A stretch of 64,000 nt of DNA from the NCBI RefSeq assembly GCF_022008365.1, contig NZ_JAIRBA010000006.1, positions 93,529 through 157,528 on the forward strand, in the 5' to 3' direction. Of the stretch, positions 43,080 through 54,503 are shown piece by piece; position 1 is the first letter of the stretch, and the number at the start of each line of letters is the position of its first letter. The translations under genes were made by a program, and so were the position numbers. The notes under the pieces were generated by a model. It saw only the letters and a list, made by a program, of their open reading frames with translations, made no database searches and was not told the DNA's origin. The DNA comes from Aequorivita vitellina. Its GTDB lineage: Bacteria > Bacteroidota > Bacteroidia > Flavobacteriales > Flavobacteriaceae.

Positions 43080-45941
43080 CTAATGTAATTCTTTTTTAAG
43101 GAACCTCGCAGTAAAGCTTTTTTTGTTTTCGGCTACTTCTTCAGGAGTGCCTAAAGCCATAACTTTCCCACCTTTGCGTCCCCCTTCGGGACCAATATCT
43201 ATTATATAATCAACGGTTTTTATTACATCTAAGTTGTGTTCAATAATTAAAACTGTATTGCCTTTTTCCACTAATTTATTCAATACAATCATCAACACGC
43301 GTATGTCTTCAAAATGAAGCCCAGTGGTGGGTTCATCCAGTATATAAAATGTGTTTCCGGTGTCGCGTTTTGAAAGCTCGGTAGCCAGTTTTATACGCTG
43401 TGCCTCTCCGCCCGAAAGTGTTGTAGATTGCTGCCCAAGGGTAATATAACCCAAGCCCACGTCTTTTATTGTTTTAATTTTCCGGTATATCTTCGGAATG
43501 TTTTCAAAGAAATCGGCCGCCTCATTTATGGTCATTGCCAACACGTCGTAAATAGATTTTCCTTTATAACGAATTTCTAAGGTTTCACGATTAAAACGCT
43601 TGCCTTGGCAGGTTTCACATTCCACGTAAACGTCTGGCAAGAAATTCATTTCAATTACACGCAATCCTGCACCCTTACATGTTTCACAACGTCCGCCAGC
43701 AACATTAAAGCTAAAACGTCCCGGCTTGTAACCGCGAATCATCGCCTCGGGCGTTTTGGCAAAAAGATTTCGTATTTCCGAAAATACACCCGTATAGGTC
43801 GCCGGATTACTTCGCGGCGTTCTCCCAATTGGCGACTGGTTAATATCAATAACCTTATCAATATTTTCTAACCCTTCAATCTTTTTATAAGGCATCGGTT
43901 TTTTAACCCCGTTAAAAAAATGCGCATTTAAAATAGGGTAGAGTGTTTCGTTAATAAGTGTAGATTTTCCACTTCCCGAAACACCCGTAACCCCAATCAT
44001 TTTTCCCAAAGGAAAAGTAACCGTTACATTTTTTAAGTTATTTCCGGAAGCACCTTTTAAAGTTAAGGTTTTCCCGTTGCCTTCGCGACGTTGCTTCGGA
44101 ATTTCAATTTCCTTGGTTCCATTTAAATAATCTGCCGTAAGTGTATGATGCTTTTTTATCTCTTCGGGCGTGCCTTCACTAACTATTTCGCCACCGTGTC
44201 TTCCGGCCGCAGGACCAATGTCTATCACATAATCGGCGTGCTCAATCATATCTTTGTCGTGCTCCACCACAATTACCGAGTTGCCAATTTCACGTAGTTG
44301 TTTAAGCGAATAAATCAATCGCTCATTGTCGCGCTGATGCAACCCAATGCTAGGCTCATCGAGAATATACAACACCCCAACCAACTGCGAACCAATTTGT
44401 GTGGCAAGCCTAATGCGTTGCGCTTCACCCCCCGAAAGCGATTTGGAACTGCGGTCTAAAGCCAGATATGTCAATCCTACATCTACTAAAAACTGAAGTC
44501 GCGTACGTACTTCTTTTATAATTTCTGAAGCAATTTTCACCTGTGTTTCAGAAATGTTTTCTTCTAAATTTTTAAACCACTCCGCCAGCTCGATAATATC
44601 CATATGTGCCAGCTCGGCTATGTTTTTATCATTCACCTTAAAGAAAAGCGATTCCTTCCGAAGTCGCGATCCATTGCATTCCGGACACGGAATTTTATCC
44701 ATATACTCCTTTGCCCATCGTTTAAGTGAAGTGGTTTCGTTTGCATCAAACGTATTCTGAATAAAAGTAGCAACGCCTTCAAAATCTATTTTGTAGCTTC
44801 GGGTAATTCCCAATGCTTTCGATTCAATATCAAACTTTTCATTTCCACCGAAAAAGATAATGTCCTTTGCCTCCTTCGGAATTTTCTCAAAAGGATCACT
44901 CAGTTTAAATTTAAAACGTTCAGCAATTAACTCCAGCTGCTTAAAAACCCAATTGTTTTTCTGCGGTCCATGTGCGGCCAAAGCTCCCTGTTTTATCGAT
45001 AACTTGGGGTCTGGAACTAATTTATCTAAATTAACTTCGTATAATTTCCCAAGTCCTTTACACTTTGGGCACATCCCCTTTGGTGAGTTAAAAGAAAAGT
45101 TGTTAGGCTCCGGATTGGGATACGAAATTCCCGAACTCGGGCACATCAACGACCTACTAAAATAGCGCGCTTCGTCGGTATCATTATCCAATACCATCAG
45201 CACATCATCACCGTGGTACATCGCTGTGTTTATGGTTTCTGAAAGTCGTTTGTCCTTGTCGTTACCTTCGGTTTCTACAGTAGTTGCGGCACTCGGACTA
45301 GCAATTTTTAATCGGTCAATTACAATTTCAATATCGTGGGTCTTGTACCTATCTACCTTCATTCCCTTAGTAATATCCCGTACTTCGCCGTCAACACGTA
45401 CCTTTAAAAAACCCTGTTTGGCAATCTGCTCAAAAAGCTCGCGATAATGCCCTTTTCTGGAACGAACAACAGGGGAGAGGATGCTCACTTTTTTATCGGC
45501 ATACTCTTCCAAAATAAGTTGCTGGATTTGCGCATCGCTATAACTTACCATTTTTTGCCCGGTGTTATAACTGTAAGCATCACTGGCTCGCGCGTAAAAT
45601 AGACGAAGGAAATCGTAAATTTCGGTGATTGTACCTACGGTAGAACGCGGACTCTTACTCGTGGTTTTTTGCTCAATGGCAATTACAGGCGATAGCCCTT
45701 CAATTTTATCGACATCGGGACGTTCTAGGCTGCCTAAAAATTGGCGCGCATAAGCCGAAAATGTTTCTATATAACGGCGCTGCCCTTCGGCGTAAATGGT
45801 ATCAAACGCCAAAGAGGATTTTCCGCTACCGGAAAGCCCTGTAATTACTACTAATTTTTCTCTTGGAATACGAACGTCAATGTTCTTTAAGTTGTGGACG
45901 CGGGCGCCCAAAACTTCTATAAAATCCTCATTTTTCAGCAT
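43080..45941 (-). CDS. uvrA: Excinuclease ABC subunit A
   Basis: 953 residues from ATG 45941; three codons upstream a TTG overlaps the promoter box. UvrA finds bulky DNA lesions. Two ABC modules are complete: Walker [15 protein letters not shown] and [14 protein letters not shown], signatures [14 protein letters not shown] and [14 protein letters not shown]. The second zinc module has CETCKGAG and CETCQGKRF. The first reads [16 protein letters not shown] to [10 protein letters not shown], so one of four zinc cysteines is Ser. A TACCTTTG box lies 6 nt upstream of the ATG. Confidence 0.97.
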   Translation of the reverse strand: MLKNEDFIEVLGARVHNLKNIDVRIPREKLVVITGLSGSGKSSLAFDTIYAEGQRRYIETFSAYARQFLGSLERPDVDKIEGLSPVIAIEQKTTSKSPRSTVGTITEIYDFLRLFYARASDAYSYNTGQKMVSYSDAQIQQLILEEYADKKVSILSPVVRSRKGHYRELFEQIAKQGFLKVRVDGEVRDITKGMKVDRYKTHDIEIVIDRLKIASPSAATTVETEGNDKDKRLSETINTAMYHGDDVLMVLDNDTDEARYFSRSLMCPSSGISYPNPEPNNFSFNSPKGMCPKCKGLGKLYEVNLDKLVPDPKLSIKQGALAAHGPQKNNWVFKQLELIAERFKFKLSDPFEKIPKEAKDIIFFGGNEKFDIESKALGITRSYKIDFEGVATFIQNTFDANETTSLKRWAKEYMDKIPCPECNGSRLRKESLFFKVNDKNIAELAHMDIIELAEWFKNLEENISETQVKIASEIIKEVRTRLQFLVDVGLTYLALDRSSKSLSGGEAQRIRLATQIGSQLVGVLYILDEPSIGLHQRDNERLIYSLKQLREIGNSVIVVEHDKDMIEHADYVIDIGPAAGRHGGEIVSEGTPEEIKKHHTLTADYLNGTKEIEIPKQRREGNGKTLTLKGASGNNLKNVTVTFPLGKMIGVTGVSGSGKSTLINETLYPILNAHFFNGVKKPMPYKKIEGLENIDKVIDINQSPIGRTPRSNPATYTGVFSEIRNLFAKTPEAMIRGYKPGRFSFNVAGGRCETCKGAGLRVIEMNFLPDVYVECETCQGKRFNRETLEIRYKGKSIYDVLAMTINEAADFFENIPKIYRKIKTIKDVGLGYITLGQQSTTLSGGEAQRIKLATELSKRDTGNTFYILDEPTTGLHFEDIRVLMIVLNKLVEKGNTVLIIEHNLDVIKTVDYIIDIGPEGGRKGGKVMALGTPEEVAENKKSFTARFLKKELH

Positions 45942-45947
45942 AGTTTG

Positions 45948-45955
45948 CAAAGGTA
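45948..45955 (-). promoter_or_regulatory. TAnnTTTG box immediately before uvrA
   Basis: TACCTTTG on the minus strand (45955-45948) is 6 nt upstream of the uvrA ATG, the same spacing as menD, predicting a leaderless transcript. Confidence 0.55.
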
Positions 45956-46024
45956 CTCAATTGAACCGAAAATAAAGAACTCCTGTTACTTAGCGATGTT
46001 AATTTTAGGTGAAATATTTATAAA

Positions 46025-47743
46025 TTAATATCCCACGGCAGTATCGTCGCCACGACTGTCGGCACCGCCTTCCAACTTTCCATTCGGAAGCACGAAAATA
46101 GCATCAACCTTTCCGATAATCGGATCTACTTGCGTGTTTTCAGGATAGCCTTTTTGTTTTAAATTTTCAATTAAATCCCTCGGAAATCTTTCAACTTCGT
46201 ATCTAATGGCATCAGGTAGCCACTGGTGATGAAACCTCGAAGCATCCACGGCTTCCTGCATATTCATATCAAATTCATATACATTCAAAATTGTTTGTAC
46301 CACCGAAGTAATAATCGTTGCCCCACCGGGAGTGCCAACAACCATAGATAATTTTCCATCCTTTTCAATAATAGTGGGAGTCATAGAGCTTAACATTCGT
46401 TTTTGAGGCGCAATGGCATTTGCGTCTCCACCTACCAAACCATACACATTTGGCGCACCGGGTTTCGCGCTAAAATCGTCCATTTCGTTGTTTAAAAAGA
46501 AGCCTAAATCACTCACATATAATTTTGAACCATAGCCCGAATTTAAAGTAGTAGTAACTGAAACAGCATTTCCAGCAACATCTACAATTGAGTAATGTGT
46601 TGTCTCTTCACTTTCGTAACCAGAAATTTCCCCCGGTCTTATTTCTGAAGAAGGCGTTGCCTTATCAAAAGTAAAGCTATCCATGCGCGCACTTAAATAA
46701 GCGTCAGAAAGTAAAGAATCTATAGGGATGTTTATAAAATCGGGGTCCCCCAAATAGTAACTTCTATCGGCATAGGCGCGGCGTTCGGCTTCGGCTAAAA
46801 CCTGAATGTATTTCTCAGAATTATGACCGTATTCTGCAAGCGGAAATGGTTCAACCATTTTTAAAATTTGAGCGATACAAATTCCGCCACTCGACGGTGG
46901 GGCCATCGAAATTATCCTTAAATCTTTATAATTAAAAATAATTGGCTCACGCCATTGCGCTTCATAAGCCTCTAAATCTCCCACAGTCATAATTCCGCCT
47001 TTTTCGGCTAAAAACTGCACAAGCTTTTTTCCACTTTCACCCCCGTAAAATTCTACGCGACCATTGACAGAAATACGTTTGAGAGTGGTTGCCAAAGCTA
47101 TATTTTTTAGGGTATCGCCAGCATTTATTTCTTCAGTGAAAATAGAATTTTCTCCGTTTACTTCCTTAAATTGATTTTTGTATTCCGCAAATCGTTCAGC
47201 TTGTTGTGCAGTGACCACAAACCCGTTTAAAGCTAATTCAATAACAGGTTGCAAAATTACTTCCATAGGTAAGCTGCCAAACTTTTCGTGAACCGCAAAC
47301 ATACCCGCAATAGTTCCTGGCACCCCAACAGCTAAAGATCCTACCGAGCTTTTTTCTGGGATTACATTTCCGCCGGCATCCAAAAACATATTTTTGGTCG
47401 CTCCCATGGGCGCTTTTTCGCGATAGTCTAACGAACCTAGCTCGCCAAATTCGGTTCTATAAACCATAAACCCGCCACCGCCCAAATTACCTGCGTAGGG
47501 GTATGCCATCGCCAACGCCATTTCAGTGGCTATCATGGCATCAAAAGCATTTCCGCCTTTTTTTAAAATTTCTGTCCCAATTTTGGAGGCTTCCACCCGC
47601 GCCGAAACCACCATGGCACTGTCTGCTACCACCGCCTGCTTTTGTACTTTGGCAACTGGGGTATCAGGGATGGAAACCGTTTGCGGACTGTCTTTGCAGG
47701 AAACTAGCATAATTGCTAAAAAGACGGAGAAATATATCTTCAT
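46025..47743 (-). CDS. ggt: Gamma-glutamyltransferase, lipoprotein
   Basis: 572 residues with a lipoprotein signal ([20 protein letters not shown]). The pro-enzyme is cut before the catalytic Thr in [44 protein letters not shown] and MLSSMTPTI are further family motifs. It hydrolyses or transfers the gamma-glutamyl group of glutathione and peptides in the periplasm. Its start overlaps the end of the AcpH-like gene by 4 nt, so they are probably co-transcribed. Confidence 0.95.
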   Translation of the reverse strand: MKIYFSVFLAIMLVSCKDSPQTVSIPDTPVAKVQKQAVVADSAMVVSARVEASKIGTEILKKGGNAFDAMIATEMALAMAYPYAGNLGGGGFMVYRTEFGELGSLDYREKAPMGATKNMFLDAGGNVIPEKSSVGSLAVGVPGTIAGMFAVHEKFGSLPMEVILQPVIELALNGFVVTAQQAERFAEYKNQFKEVNGENSIFTEEINAGDTLKNIALATTLKRISVNGRVEFYGGESGKKLVQFLAEKGGIMTVGDLEAYEAQWREPIIFNYKDLRIISMAPPSSGGICIAQILKMVEPFPLAEYGHNSEKYIQVLAEAERRAYADRSYYLGDPDFINIPIDSLLSDAYLSARMDSFTFDKATPSSEIRPGEISGYESEETTHYSIVDVAGNAVSVTTTLNSGYGSKLYVSDLGFFLNNEMDDFSAKPGAPNVYGLVGGDANAIAPQKRMLSSMTPTIIEKDGKLSMVVGTPGGATIITSVVQTILNVYEFDMNMQEAVDASRFHHQWLPDAIRYEVERFPRDLIENLKQKGYPENTQVDPIIGKVDAIFVLPNGKLEGGADSRGDDTAVGY

Positions 47744-48324
47744 AGTTCGTTAAGTTTTTGAACGCAATGGGCCCTTAATTCTTCAAAAAAGGAAGTGAAT
47801 TCTGCTTCAAATTTATCGTAATATGCTTCTAATTCTTCCACGGCTAAATTCATTTTTGAAACTCCTTTGGTGCGAATATTCATCTGTGCCAAAATCTTTC
47901 CAATTCCTTCAACCGTAGCATAACTCAACAACCAGTTGTCGGCTATCATATAAGGCATCATTCGTTGAATGCGAGCGGGAAGAATGGTAAAGTTTTTCCG
48001 AAGTAATTCGTAGAAATTTTCAACGTATTCATCCAAAGGTATCACAGAATAGGTGCTCCAGTTTTTTGCCAAAAAATGATCGTATAAAATATCGACAATC
48101 ACCCCGCTATAATGCCCGTAATTTTTGTGAAGCCGCGCCGTACTTTGGTGCACAATAGGGTGGGCATCGGTAAAAGTATCGATGGCACGATGCAGCAATA
48201 TTCCTTTGGCAATGACGGGCGGAAAATTTTCGTATCGCTTTCCTTTAATACCATCGGCGATAAAGTTACCGATAATAATTTCTTCGTCGTCCCCAGAAAG
48301 GTAGATATGTGCTAAAAAATTCAT
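47740..48324 (-). CDS. AcpH-like acyl carrier protein phosphodiesterase
   Basis: 194 residues of the ACP phosphodiesterase family: [20 protein letters not shown], then [18 protein letters not shown] with the His/Asp metal site and [18 protein letters not shown] (actual [13 protein letters not shown]). This HD-like fold removes 4'-phosphopantetheine from ACP in E. coli; many relatives are untested. It is the first gene of a two-gene unit with ggt and is divergent from the acyltransferase gene. Confidence 0.88.
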   Translation of the reverse strand: MNFLAHIYLSGDDEEIIIGNFIADGIKGKRYENFPPVIAKGILLHRAIDTFTDAHPIVHQSTARLHKNYGHYSGVIVDILYDHFLAKNWSTYSVIPLDEYVENFYELLRKNFTILPARIQRMMPYMIADNWLLSYATVEGIGKILAQMNIRTKGVSKMNLAVEELEAYYDKFEAEFTSFFEELRAHCVQKLNEL

Positions 48325-48338
48325 TCAATAAATATATG

Positions 48339-48346
48339 TATTTTTG
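48339..48346 (+). promoter_or_regulatory. TAnnTTTG box before the acyltransferase gene
   Basis: TATTTTTG lies 18 nt upstream of the TTG start at 48365 in the 40-nt divergent gap. It is a perfect match to the consensus but no clear -33 element is seen. Confidence 0.4.
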
Positions 48347-48364
48347 GCCTGTAAAAACTGAAAA

Positions 48365-49435
48365 TTGAAGAGGTTACCCAATTTAGATCCGTTGCGGTTT
48401 TTTTTAGCTTCCCTAGTGTTGCTATTTCACTTACCCCAACTTGCCGCCAATCAGGGACTTCCATATTTTGATGCCTTGCCTATATTTCATCGTGGGTTAG
48501 AAGCGGTTTATATGTTTTTTGTCCTTAGCGGATTTCTAATTATCCGAATTATATACCGGGCGAAAATTCGCGAAGCATTTTCCATAAAAGATTTTTACAT
48601 CAGGAGAATCCTCCGCATATTCCCACTTTACTACCTTGTTTTAGGGTTTGGCTTATTGTTTTATAACGTCATCCTTCCTTTTTTAAACATTCCTTTTGAA
48701 ATTAATTACACTTGGAAAGAAGCATTGTTTTACAATGTTTTCTTCCTGCCCAACGTCTTCGCAAAAATCTACGAACCCGGCGGTATAATTGAAATTCTTT
48801 GGTCTATCGGGATTGAAGAGCAATTCTATTTAATGATCGCCCCCTTGCTGTTTATAATTAATGTGAAATGGATTTTACGCGTTTTAAGCATCCTGCTTTT
48901 AGGATACTTTCTTCTTTACTGGACAGACGTTTTTGAAGTGCTTCGCAAATATACCTTTGTATTTTTCTATCTGTTTACGGGAGGGGTAATTGCAATTCTC
49001 GAAGAAAAGAAAAAACTCGAATTTGTAAAGCGTAAGGCCATCTTTCCGTTGCTAATTTGTGTGGCAACAATCATGTATTATATTACAGATATTTTTATGT
49101 TTGAACCCCTGTGGTTACGGTCTTTATTAACTTGCTTTTTATTCGGTTTCTTTATTCATTCCTTAGCGTTTAACAATCGCGGGGTGGAGGTAAACAGTAA
49201 AATTTTAAACCATTTTGGCAGCATTTCCTACGGAATATATATGTTTCACGCCATAGTTTTAAATGCGGTTGTATTTTTGTTTCTGAAATTGGAAATACTT
49301 CAAAACCTTGATAAAACTTTAACCGTAATTTTAATGCTTCTGCTTACCTTCGCGGGAACTATTTTAATAGCTCATCTCTCATACACATACTTTGAGCTCT
49401 ACTTTTTAAAATTGAAAAATAAATTCAGAAAATGA
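48365..49435 (+). CDS. Acyltransferase-3 (OafA/YrhL) family membrane protein
   Basis: 356 residues, TTG start (MKRLPNLDPLRFFLASLVLL). The family opening LDPLRFFLA with the conserved Arg, FFVLSGFLIIRI after the catalytic His region (LVLLFHLPQLA), and about ten hydrophobic helices are clear. The IEEQFYL stretch (SIGIEEQFYLMIAPLL) is also typical. These enzymes add acetyl or other acyl groups to surface sugars or lipids. It overlaps glmM by 4 nt (ATGA), so it is co-translated with a cell-wall precursor gene. Confidence 0.9.
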   Translation: MKRLPNLDPLRFFLASLVLLFHLPQLAANQGLPYFDALPIFHRGLEAVYMFFVLSGFLIIRIIYRAKIREAFSIKDFYIRRILRIFPLYYLVLGFGLLFYNVILPFLNIPFEINYTWKEALFYNVFFLPNVFAKIYEPGGIIEILWSIGIEEQFYLMIAPLLFIINVKWILRVLSILLLGYFLLYWTDVFEVLRKYTFVFFYLFTGGVIAILEEKKKLEFVKRKAIFPLLICVATIMYYITDIFMFEPLWLRSLLTCFLFGFFIHSLAFNNRGVEVNSKILNHFGSISYGIYMFHAIVLNAVVFLFLKLEILQNLDKTLTVILMLLLTFAGTILIAHLSYTYFELYFLKLKNKFRK

Positions 49436-50817
49436 CTTTAATAAAATCTATATCGGGCATCCGCGGAACAATTGGCGGGGCACAAAGCGAAAATTTAACA
49501 CCAATCGATGCGGTAAAATACGCCGCGGCCTACGGCACTTGGGTAAAACAACAACGCAATAAAGAAGATTACAAAGTAGTAGTGGGTCGCGACGCACGTA
49601 TTTCGGGCGAAATGATCCAACAACTGGTAATGAATACCTTAGTTGGAATGGGAATTACGGTAATAGATTTAGACCTTTCCACCACCCCAACGGTTGAAAT
49701 GGCCGTGACAATGGAACACGCCGATGGCGGAATTATCCTCACCGCAAGCCATAACCCAAAACAGTGGAACGCTTTAAAACTACTTAACAATAAAGGTGAA
49801 TTTTTAAACGCAGCTGCCGGACAAGAAATTCTCGATATTGCCGAAGAGGGAAATATTTTGTTTTCCGAAGTTGATAATTTGGGCGAAATTCATAAAAACG
49901 ATGCCTATATTGACTTGCATATCGATGAAATTTTAGACTTGCCACTCGTAAACGCCGAAGCGATTAAAGACGCAAAATTTAAAGTTGTGGTAGATGGTGT
50001 AAATTCTACCGGCGGGATTGCAGTACCCTTACTTTTGGGGGCCTTGGGCGTTGAAGCTGTAAAATTATACTGCACGCCAAATGGCGAGTTTCCACATAAT
50101 CCAGAACCTTTAAAAGAACATTTAACCGATTTAATGCAATTGGTTCGCGATGAGTCTGCCGACTTCGGAATAGTAGTCGATCCCGATGTGGACCGACTGG
50201 CTTTTGTAGATGAAAATGGCGAAATGTTTGGTGAAGAATATACTTTAGTTGCCGTTGCCGATTATGTATTGCGAAATAATCCCGGAAGCACGGTAAGCAA
50301 TATGTCGTCTTCGCGTGCCTTACGCGATGTAACCGAAAAACACGGAGGAACTTACACTGCCAGCGCCGTAGGTGAAGTAAATGTAGTTGAAAAGATGAAA
50401 GAAACCAACGCCGTAATTGGAGGTGAAGGAAACGGCGGAATTATTTATCCAGAACTGCATTATGGTCGCGATAGTTTGGTGGGAATCGCTCTGTTTTTAA
50501 GCTTTTTGGCCGAAGAAAAAATTACGGTAAGCGAACTTCGAAAAAAATACACCGCTTATTTTATGAGCAAAAAGAAGATTCAATTAACGCCACAGTTGGA
50601 TGTTGATGCCATTCTAAAAGCGATGGAAGCCAAATATGCTTCGGAAGATATAAACACCATAGACGGCGTTAAAATAGACTTCCCAGAAAACTGGGTTCAC
50701 CTTAGAAAATCAAACACCGAGCCCATTATTAGAATTTATACCGAAGCCAAAACTCAAGAAGAAGCAGATAAGTTAGCCGATAGGGTTATTGGCGAGATTA
50801 AGGAATTAGTGGGTTAG
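49432..50817 (+). CDS. glmM: Phosphoglucosamine mutase
   Basis: 461 residues. It interconverts glucosamine-6-P and -1-P for peptidoglycan and LPS. Key sites: phosphoserine in TASHNPKQWNALK, metal loop DPDVDRLAF, sugar loop GGEGNGGIIYPELHYGRDS and phosphate loop RKSNTEPIIRIY. TASHNP followed by QWNALK is usual for Bacteroidota GlmM, although phosphomannomutase activity cannot be excluded. It is coupled to the acyltransferase gene and followed by the largest repeat array of the window. Confidence 0.93.
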   Translation: MTLIKSISGIRGTIGGAQSENLTPIDAVKYAAAYGTWVKQQRNKEDYKVVVGRDARISGEMIQQLVMNTLVGMGITVIDLDLSTTPTVEMAVTMEHADGGIILTASHNPKQWNALKLLNNKGEFLNAAAGQEILDIAEEGNILFSEVDNLGEIHKNDAYIDLHIDEILDLPLVNAEAIKDAKFKVVVDGVNSTGGIAVPLLLGALGVEAVKLYCTPNGEFPHNPEPLKEHLTDLMQLVRDESADFGIVVDPDVDRLAFVDENGEMFGEEYTLVAVADYVLRNNPGSTVSNMSSSRALRDVTEKHGGTYTASAVGEVNVVEKMKETNAVIGGEGNGGIIYPELHYGRDSLVGIALFLSFLAEEKITVSELRKKYTAYFMSKKKIQLTPQLDVDAILKAMEAKYASEDINTIDGVKIDFPENWVHLRKSNTEPIIRIYTEAKTQEEADKLADRVIGEIKELVG

Positions 50818-50833
50818 GTTTTTCCCATAATTG

Positions 50834-51955
50834 CAAAAGCCTGTCCCGAATTTACTTCGGGAGGGGGAGTAGCGTCTTCGATTTCAACTCTCCAAACATC
50901 CCCCCCCTGCCCCCCCTTCAAAGGAGGGAAGTAGCGTCATCCAGAAGTATCGTCTTCGACATTAACCTTCCCGTTTCGCGTTCAAATTTGTCCTACGTCA
51001 TACGTCCTATCGTCCTACGTCTAGCATCTAGCATCTAGCATCTAGCCTCTAGTCTCTAGCGTCTAAAATCTCAAATCTCAAATCTCAAACCTCACATCTC
51101 ACATCTCACATCTTCCTCCGCCCCCCTTCAAAAGCCTGTCCCGAATTTACTTCGGGAGGGGGGAAGTAGCGTCATCCAGAAGTATCGTCTTCGACATTAA
51201 CCTTCCCGTTTCGCGTTCAAATTTGTCCTACGTCATACGTCCTATCGTCCTAAGTCTAGAATCTAGCATCTAGCATCTAGAATCTAGCATCTAGCCTCTA
51301 GCGTCTAAAATCTCAAATCTCACATCTCACATCTCACATCTCACATCTCACATCTTCCTCCGCCCCCCCTTCTAAAGCCTGTTTCGAAATTACTTCCGGA
51401 TGGGGGTGAAGTAGCGTCTTGATTGTTACTGAAATCATTAATTGACCCATGCCAAAACTTTGAGTATTGAGAAATTGTCCTACGTCTTACGTCCTACCGT
51501 CCTACGTCATCTTCATCTTCAACTTCATCTTCGATTTCGATTTCGTCATACGTCCTACCGTCCTACGTCTAGAATCTAGCCTCCAGCCTCTAGCCTCTAG
51601 CATCTCAAATCTCAAATCTCAAATCTCACATCTTCCTCCGCCCCCCCCCCTTCAAAAGCCTGTCCCGAATTTACTTCGGGAGGGGGGTGAGGTGTAGGCG
51701 ATTTCGTTTCAACTGTGCAAACATCCCCCCTGCCCCCCTTCAAAGGGGGGAATAGCGTCACCCAGAAGTACCGTCTTCAATTTTAACCTTCCGATTTCTA
51801 ATTTCAACTTTCCAGTTTTTAGTTCGGTATTCAAATTTGTCCTACGTCATACGTCCTATCGTCCTAAGTCATTTTCATCTTCATCTTCATCTTCGACTTC
51901 ATCTTCATCTTCGATTTCGATTTCGATTTCGTCATACGTCCTATCTCTCTTTTTG
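50834..51955. repeat. Composite tandem repeat array downstream of glmM
   Basis: About four copies of a 240-290 bp unit beginning AAAAGCCTGTCCCGAATTTA (near 50834, 51126, 51366, 51653). Each unit has a small hairpin (CCCGAA/TTCGGG), a C-run/G-run hairpin (CCCCCTTCAAAGGGGG in two copies), then CGTCCTA and TCTAGCA-type heptamers grading into TCTCAAA and TCTCACA heptamers; some copies carry CATCTT and TTCGAT hexamers. It occupies most of the 1.19-kb space between the convergent glmM and M13 peptidase genes. No gene is seen in it. Confidence 0.88.
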
Positions 51956-52009
51956 GTCTTTCCCAAGCTAAGTAAGTTTCTAGTTTTTAAAACCTTTACG
52001 GCCGCTAGA

Positions 52010-54022
52010 TTACCAAATTGTTATTCTATCCTCCATCGGCAAAAACATTTTATCTTCTGCATTTACATCGAATGCCTCGTAAAAAGGGGTGGTATTCATC
52101 AACGGACCATTCACGCGCCAAACAGGTGGGGAATGGGGGTTGTTGTTAATCCACAATCGCAGGAACTCGTCTTTCATTTTCACTCTCCATATTTTAGCAA
52201 TAGAAAGAAAGAAACGTTGGTCTGGCGTAAAACCGTCAATTTTTGTGGTGTCTCGGCCTTGTTCTGTCATTTTAAAAGCATCGTAAGCAACCGCTATTCC
52301 AGCTATATCTGCCGTATTCTCCCCAACAGTCATGTCGCCTTTAATGTGTAAACTGTCTAAAACGGTATACGTACTGTACATATCAATTACCTGCTGTATT
52401 CTCATTTTAAACTTTTTATAATCATCAGCTGTCCACCAGTTTTTTACATTTCCATCCTTATCAAATTGTGCGCCTTGGTCATCAAAAGTGTGCGTTATTT
52501 CGTGGCCTATAACCATTCCTATGCCTCCATAGTTAAGCGCATCATCTGCCTTGTTATCAAAATAAGGGGGTTGTAAAATACCTGCAGGAAAGACAATCTC
52601 ATTTGCCGAGGGATTATTATACGCCGTAACCGTTGATGGGGTTGTATACCACTCCGACTTATCTACTGGCTTTCCCAATTTTGCCAATCGACGCTGATAG
52701 TCAGCCGCAGAAGCCGATACTAAGTTCTCAAAATAGGTGTCTCTTGCAATTGTTACATTGCTGTAATCCTTCCATTTATCGGGATACCCTATTTTCTTGG
52801 TTATCACAGCCAGTTTCTCTTTCGCTTTTTGTTTTGTACTGTCGCTCATCCACTCCAACTTATCTATTCTAACGGCATAAGCCTTTTGTACATTATTTAC
52901 CAAATCTAACATACGTTTCTTGGCATCCTCCGGAAAATATTTCTTTACATACAACTGCCCCAGGGCTTCCCCCAAATAATTGTCAACAGCACTTGCCATT
53001 TTTTCGCCGCGTGTCTTTTGAACCGCTTGGCCAGAAAGTACTTTTGTAAATTCAAAAGAAACATCTACAAAAGCATTGCTTAAATCATCTGCATATCTAG
53101 CAATTGAATTCGCTTTCAAGTAAATCTTCCAATTATTAATGGGAGTGGTTTTTAGGAGCTCATTAAGAGCATCGTAATACGCAGGTTGACCAACATCTAT
53201 TGAATCGGTTTGGGCGCCTAAATTACTGAGCAAATTCGCCCAGCCTATATTTGGGTGCTTTTCTTCAAGATCTATTACAGCCATCTTATTGTAATTGGCA
53301 TGTATATCTCGAAGTTCAACTCTTGTTTTATGCGAAGCGGCAAGTTGCTTATCTATATTGTAAACTATTGTAGCATTCTTTTCGGCCTCTTCAGCAGTGC
53401 TGCCTGTAAGTTGAAATAATTTAGCAACGTATTTTTTGTACGCGTTCTGTATGCCTACGGTTGAAGAATCTGTGGCAAAATAATAATCCCTATCTGGCAA
53501 ACCAATACCCGTTTGGTAAACGTGGGCAATATTTATACTGCTGTTTTTATTGTCGGGCGACACATTAAAAGCAATGATAGAAGTATTGTACACTTTTGCT
53601 TCGTCGGCCACAAAACCCATTAAGGAAGGTATATCGCTGATGGATTCTATTTCGGCAAGTATTGGTTTAATGGGGGCGTACCCGCGTTTGTTTATGGTTA
53701 CAGTATCCATTCCCGACGCGTAAAAATCACCAACCTTTTGGCCAATGCTTCCCTCCGGATTATTACTTCGCGAAACACTGTCCAAAATCCCTTGCAGCCG
53801 TAATCGCTGCGGATAATTCATAAACATATAAGCACCAACTCCAGCTTGGCTGGGCGGTATTTGCACCGTATCGTACCAAATACCATTCACATATCTAAAA
53901 AAATTATCACCGGGCCGCAATGTGGAATCTATTCCTGTAATAGCTACAATTTCCTTTTCTGAAGGGGTAGAGCAGGAGGCAACAGCTATATATGCAATTA
54001 ATAGGATTATTATATTTTTCAT
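52010..54022 (-). CDS. M13-family metallopeptidase (neprilysin/PepO-like), lipoprotein
   Basis: 670 residues with a lipoprotein signal (MKNIIILLIAYIAVASCSTP). The zinc site is complete: HEITHTFDD (HExxH) and GENTADIAGIAVAYDAF with the third ligand Glu. VNGPLMNTTPFYEAFDV and the C-terminal ITIW follow the M13 pattern, where the C-terminal aromatic helps fold the enzyme. It cleaves small peptides outside the inner membrane. Monocistronic; the repeat array begins about 55 nt beyond its stop. Confidence 0.95.
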   Translation of the reverse strand: MKNIIILLIAYIAVASCSTPSEKEIVAITGIDSTLRPGDNFFRYVNGIWYDTVQIPPSQAGVGAYMFMNYPQRLRLQGILDSVSRSNNPEGSIGQKVGDFYASGMDTVTINKRGYAPIKPILAEIESISDIPSLMGFVADEAKVYNTSIIAFNVSPDNKNSSINIAHVYQTGIGLPDRDYYFATDSSTVGIQNAYKKYVAKLFQLTGSTAEEAEKNATIVYNIDKQLAASHKTRVELRDIHANYNKMAVIDLEEKHPNIGWANLLSNLGAQTDSIDVGQPAYYDALNELLKTTPINNWKIYLKANSIARYADDLSNAFVDVSFEFTKVLSGQAVQKTRGEKMASAVDNYLGEALGQLYVKKYFPEDAKKRMLDLVNNVQKAYAVRIDKLEWMSDSTKQKAKEKLAVITKKIGYPDKWKDYSNVTIARDTYFENLVSASAADYQRRLAKLGKPVDKSEWYTTPSTVTAYNNPSANEIVFPAGILQPPYFDNKADDALNYGGIGMVIGHEITHTFDDQGAQFDKDGNVKNWWTADDYKKFKMRIQQVIDMYSTYTVLDSLHIKGDMTVGENTADIAGIAVAYDAFKMTEQGRDTTKIDGFTPDQRFFLSIAKIWRVKMKDEFLRLWINNNPHSPPVWRVNGPLMNTTPFYEAFDVNAEDKMFLPMEDRITIW

Positions 54023-54503
54023 GTTCTAGTTGATTTCTATCTAATTGAATTGAAGAACGTTTAAAAGCCTATATTTAAAATAGCGTGCTTAACAACGTTT
54101 TTTTTGAATACAACAAGATACAAATTCAGTTTCTAACTCTGAATATTTATTCGGAATTACATCTCCTAAAACTTAAAATAAATTAACGGTCGCATGTACT
54201 GGAGTTATACGTTTATATGCTTGAATAAGGATAGTTGCAGGTTTGTATTCAAAGATTTTCCGAAGAAGAATAGGAAGAAGTAAACTAGCAGCAACCATTA
54301 ATTATACTAGCATTCTCAGTTTTTTATTTACCGCTGATGAACAATTTCTTTTCCTCGGTTTAATCGAATTTCTACTATTTTCTCCAGCTCTGTATTTTTA
54401 AAATTGAATCATTTTTGTCTGAAACACGAATTGTCAATTGCGTGTTTAAAATTCTGAAACGGTTTTTTATTTGTAAAATATCTTCTACTTCTACCCTAAA
54501 ATT
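54023..54503. other. No recognisable gene
   Basis: AT-rich DNA upstream of the M13 peptidase. I see no hairpin, repeat or convincing reading frame up to 54374. From 54375 to 54563 a 62-codon minus-strand frame (from EHFLEKITDHNFR to IQSWRK) is open, but it overlaps the small plus-strand frame below and has no recognisable family. Confidence 0.4.

Noticed and set aside
51467..51697. Plus-strand open frame of 76 codons in the repeat array
   Set aside because: Made wholly of hexamer and heptamer repeats; no homology expected and no promoter.
50834..51955. CRISPR-like tandem array
   Set aside because: Units are 7 nt or about 240-290 nt, with no constant repeat of 25-40 nt alternating with unique spacers, and no cas genes are near.
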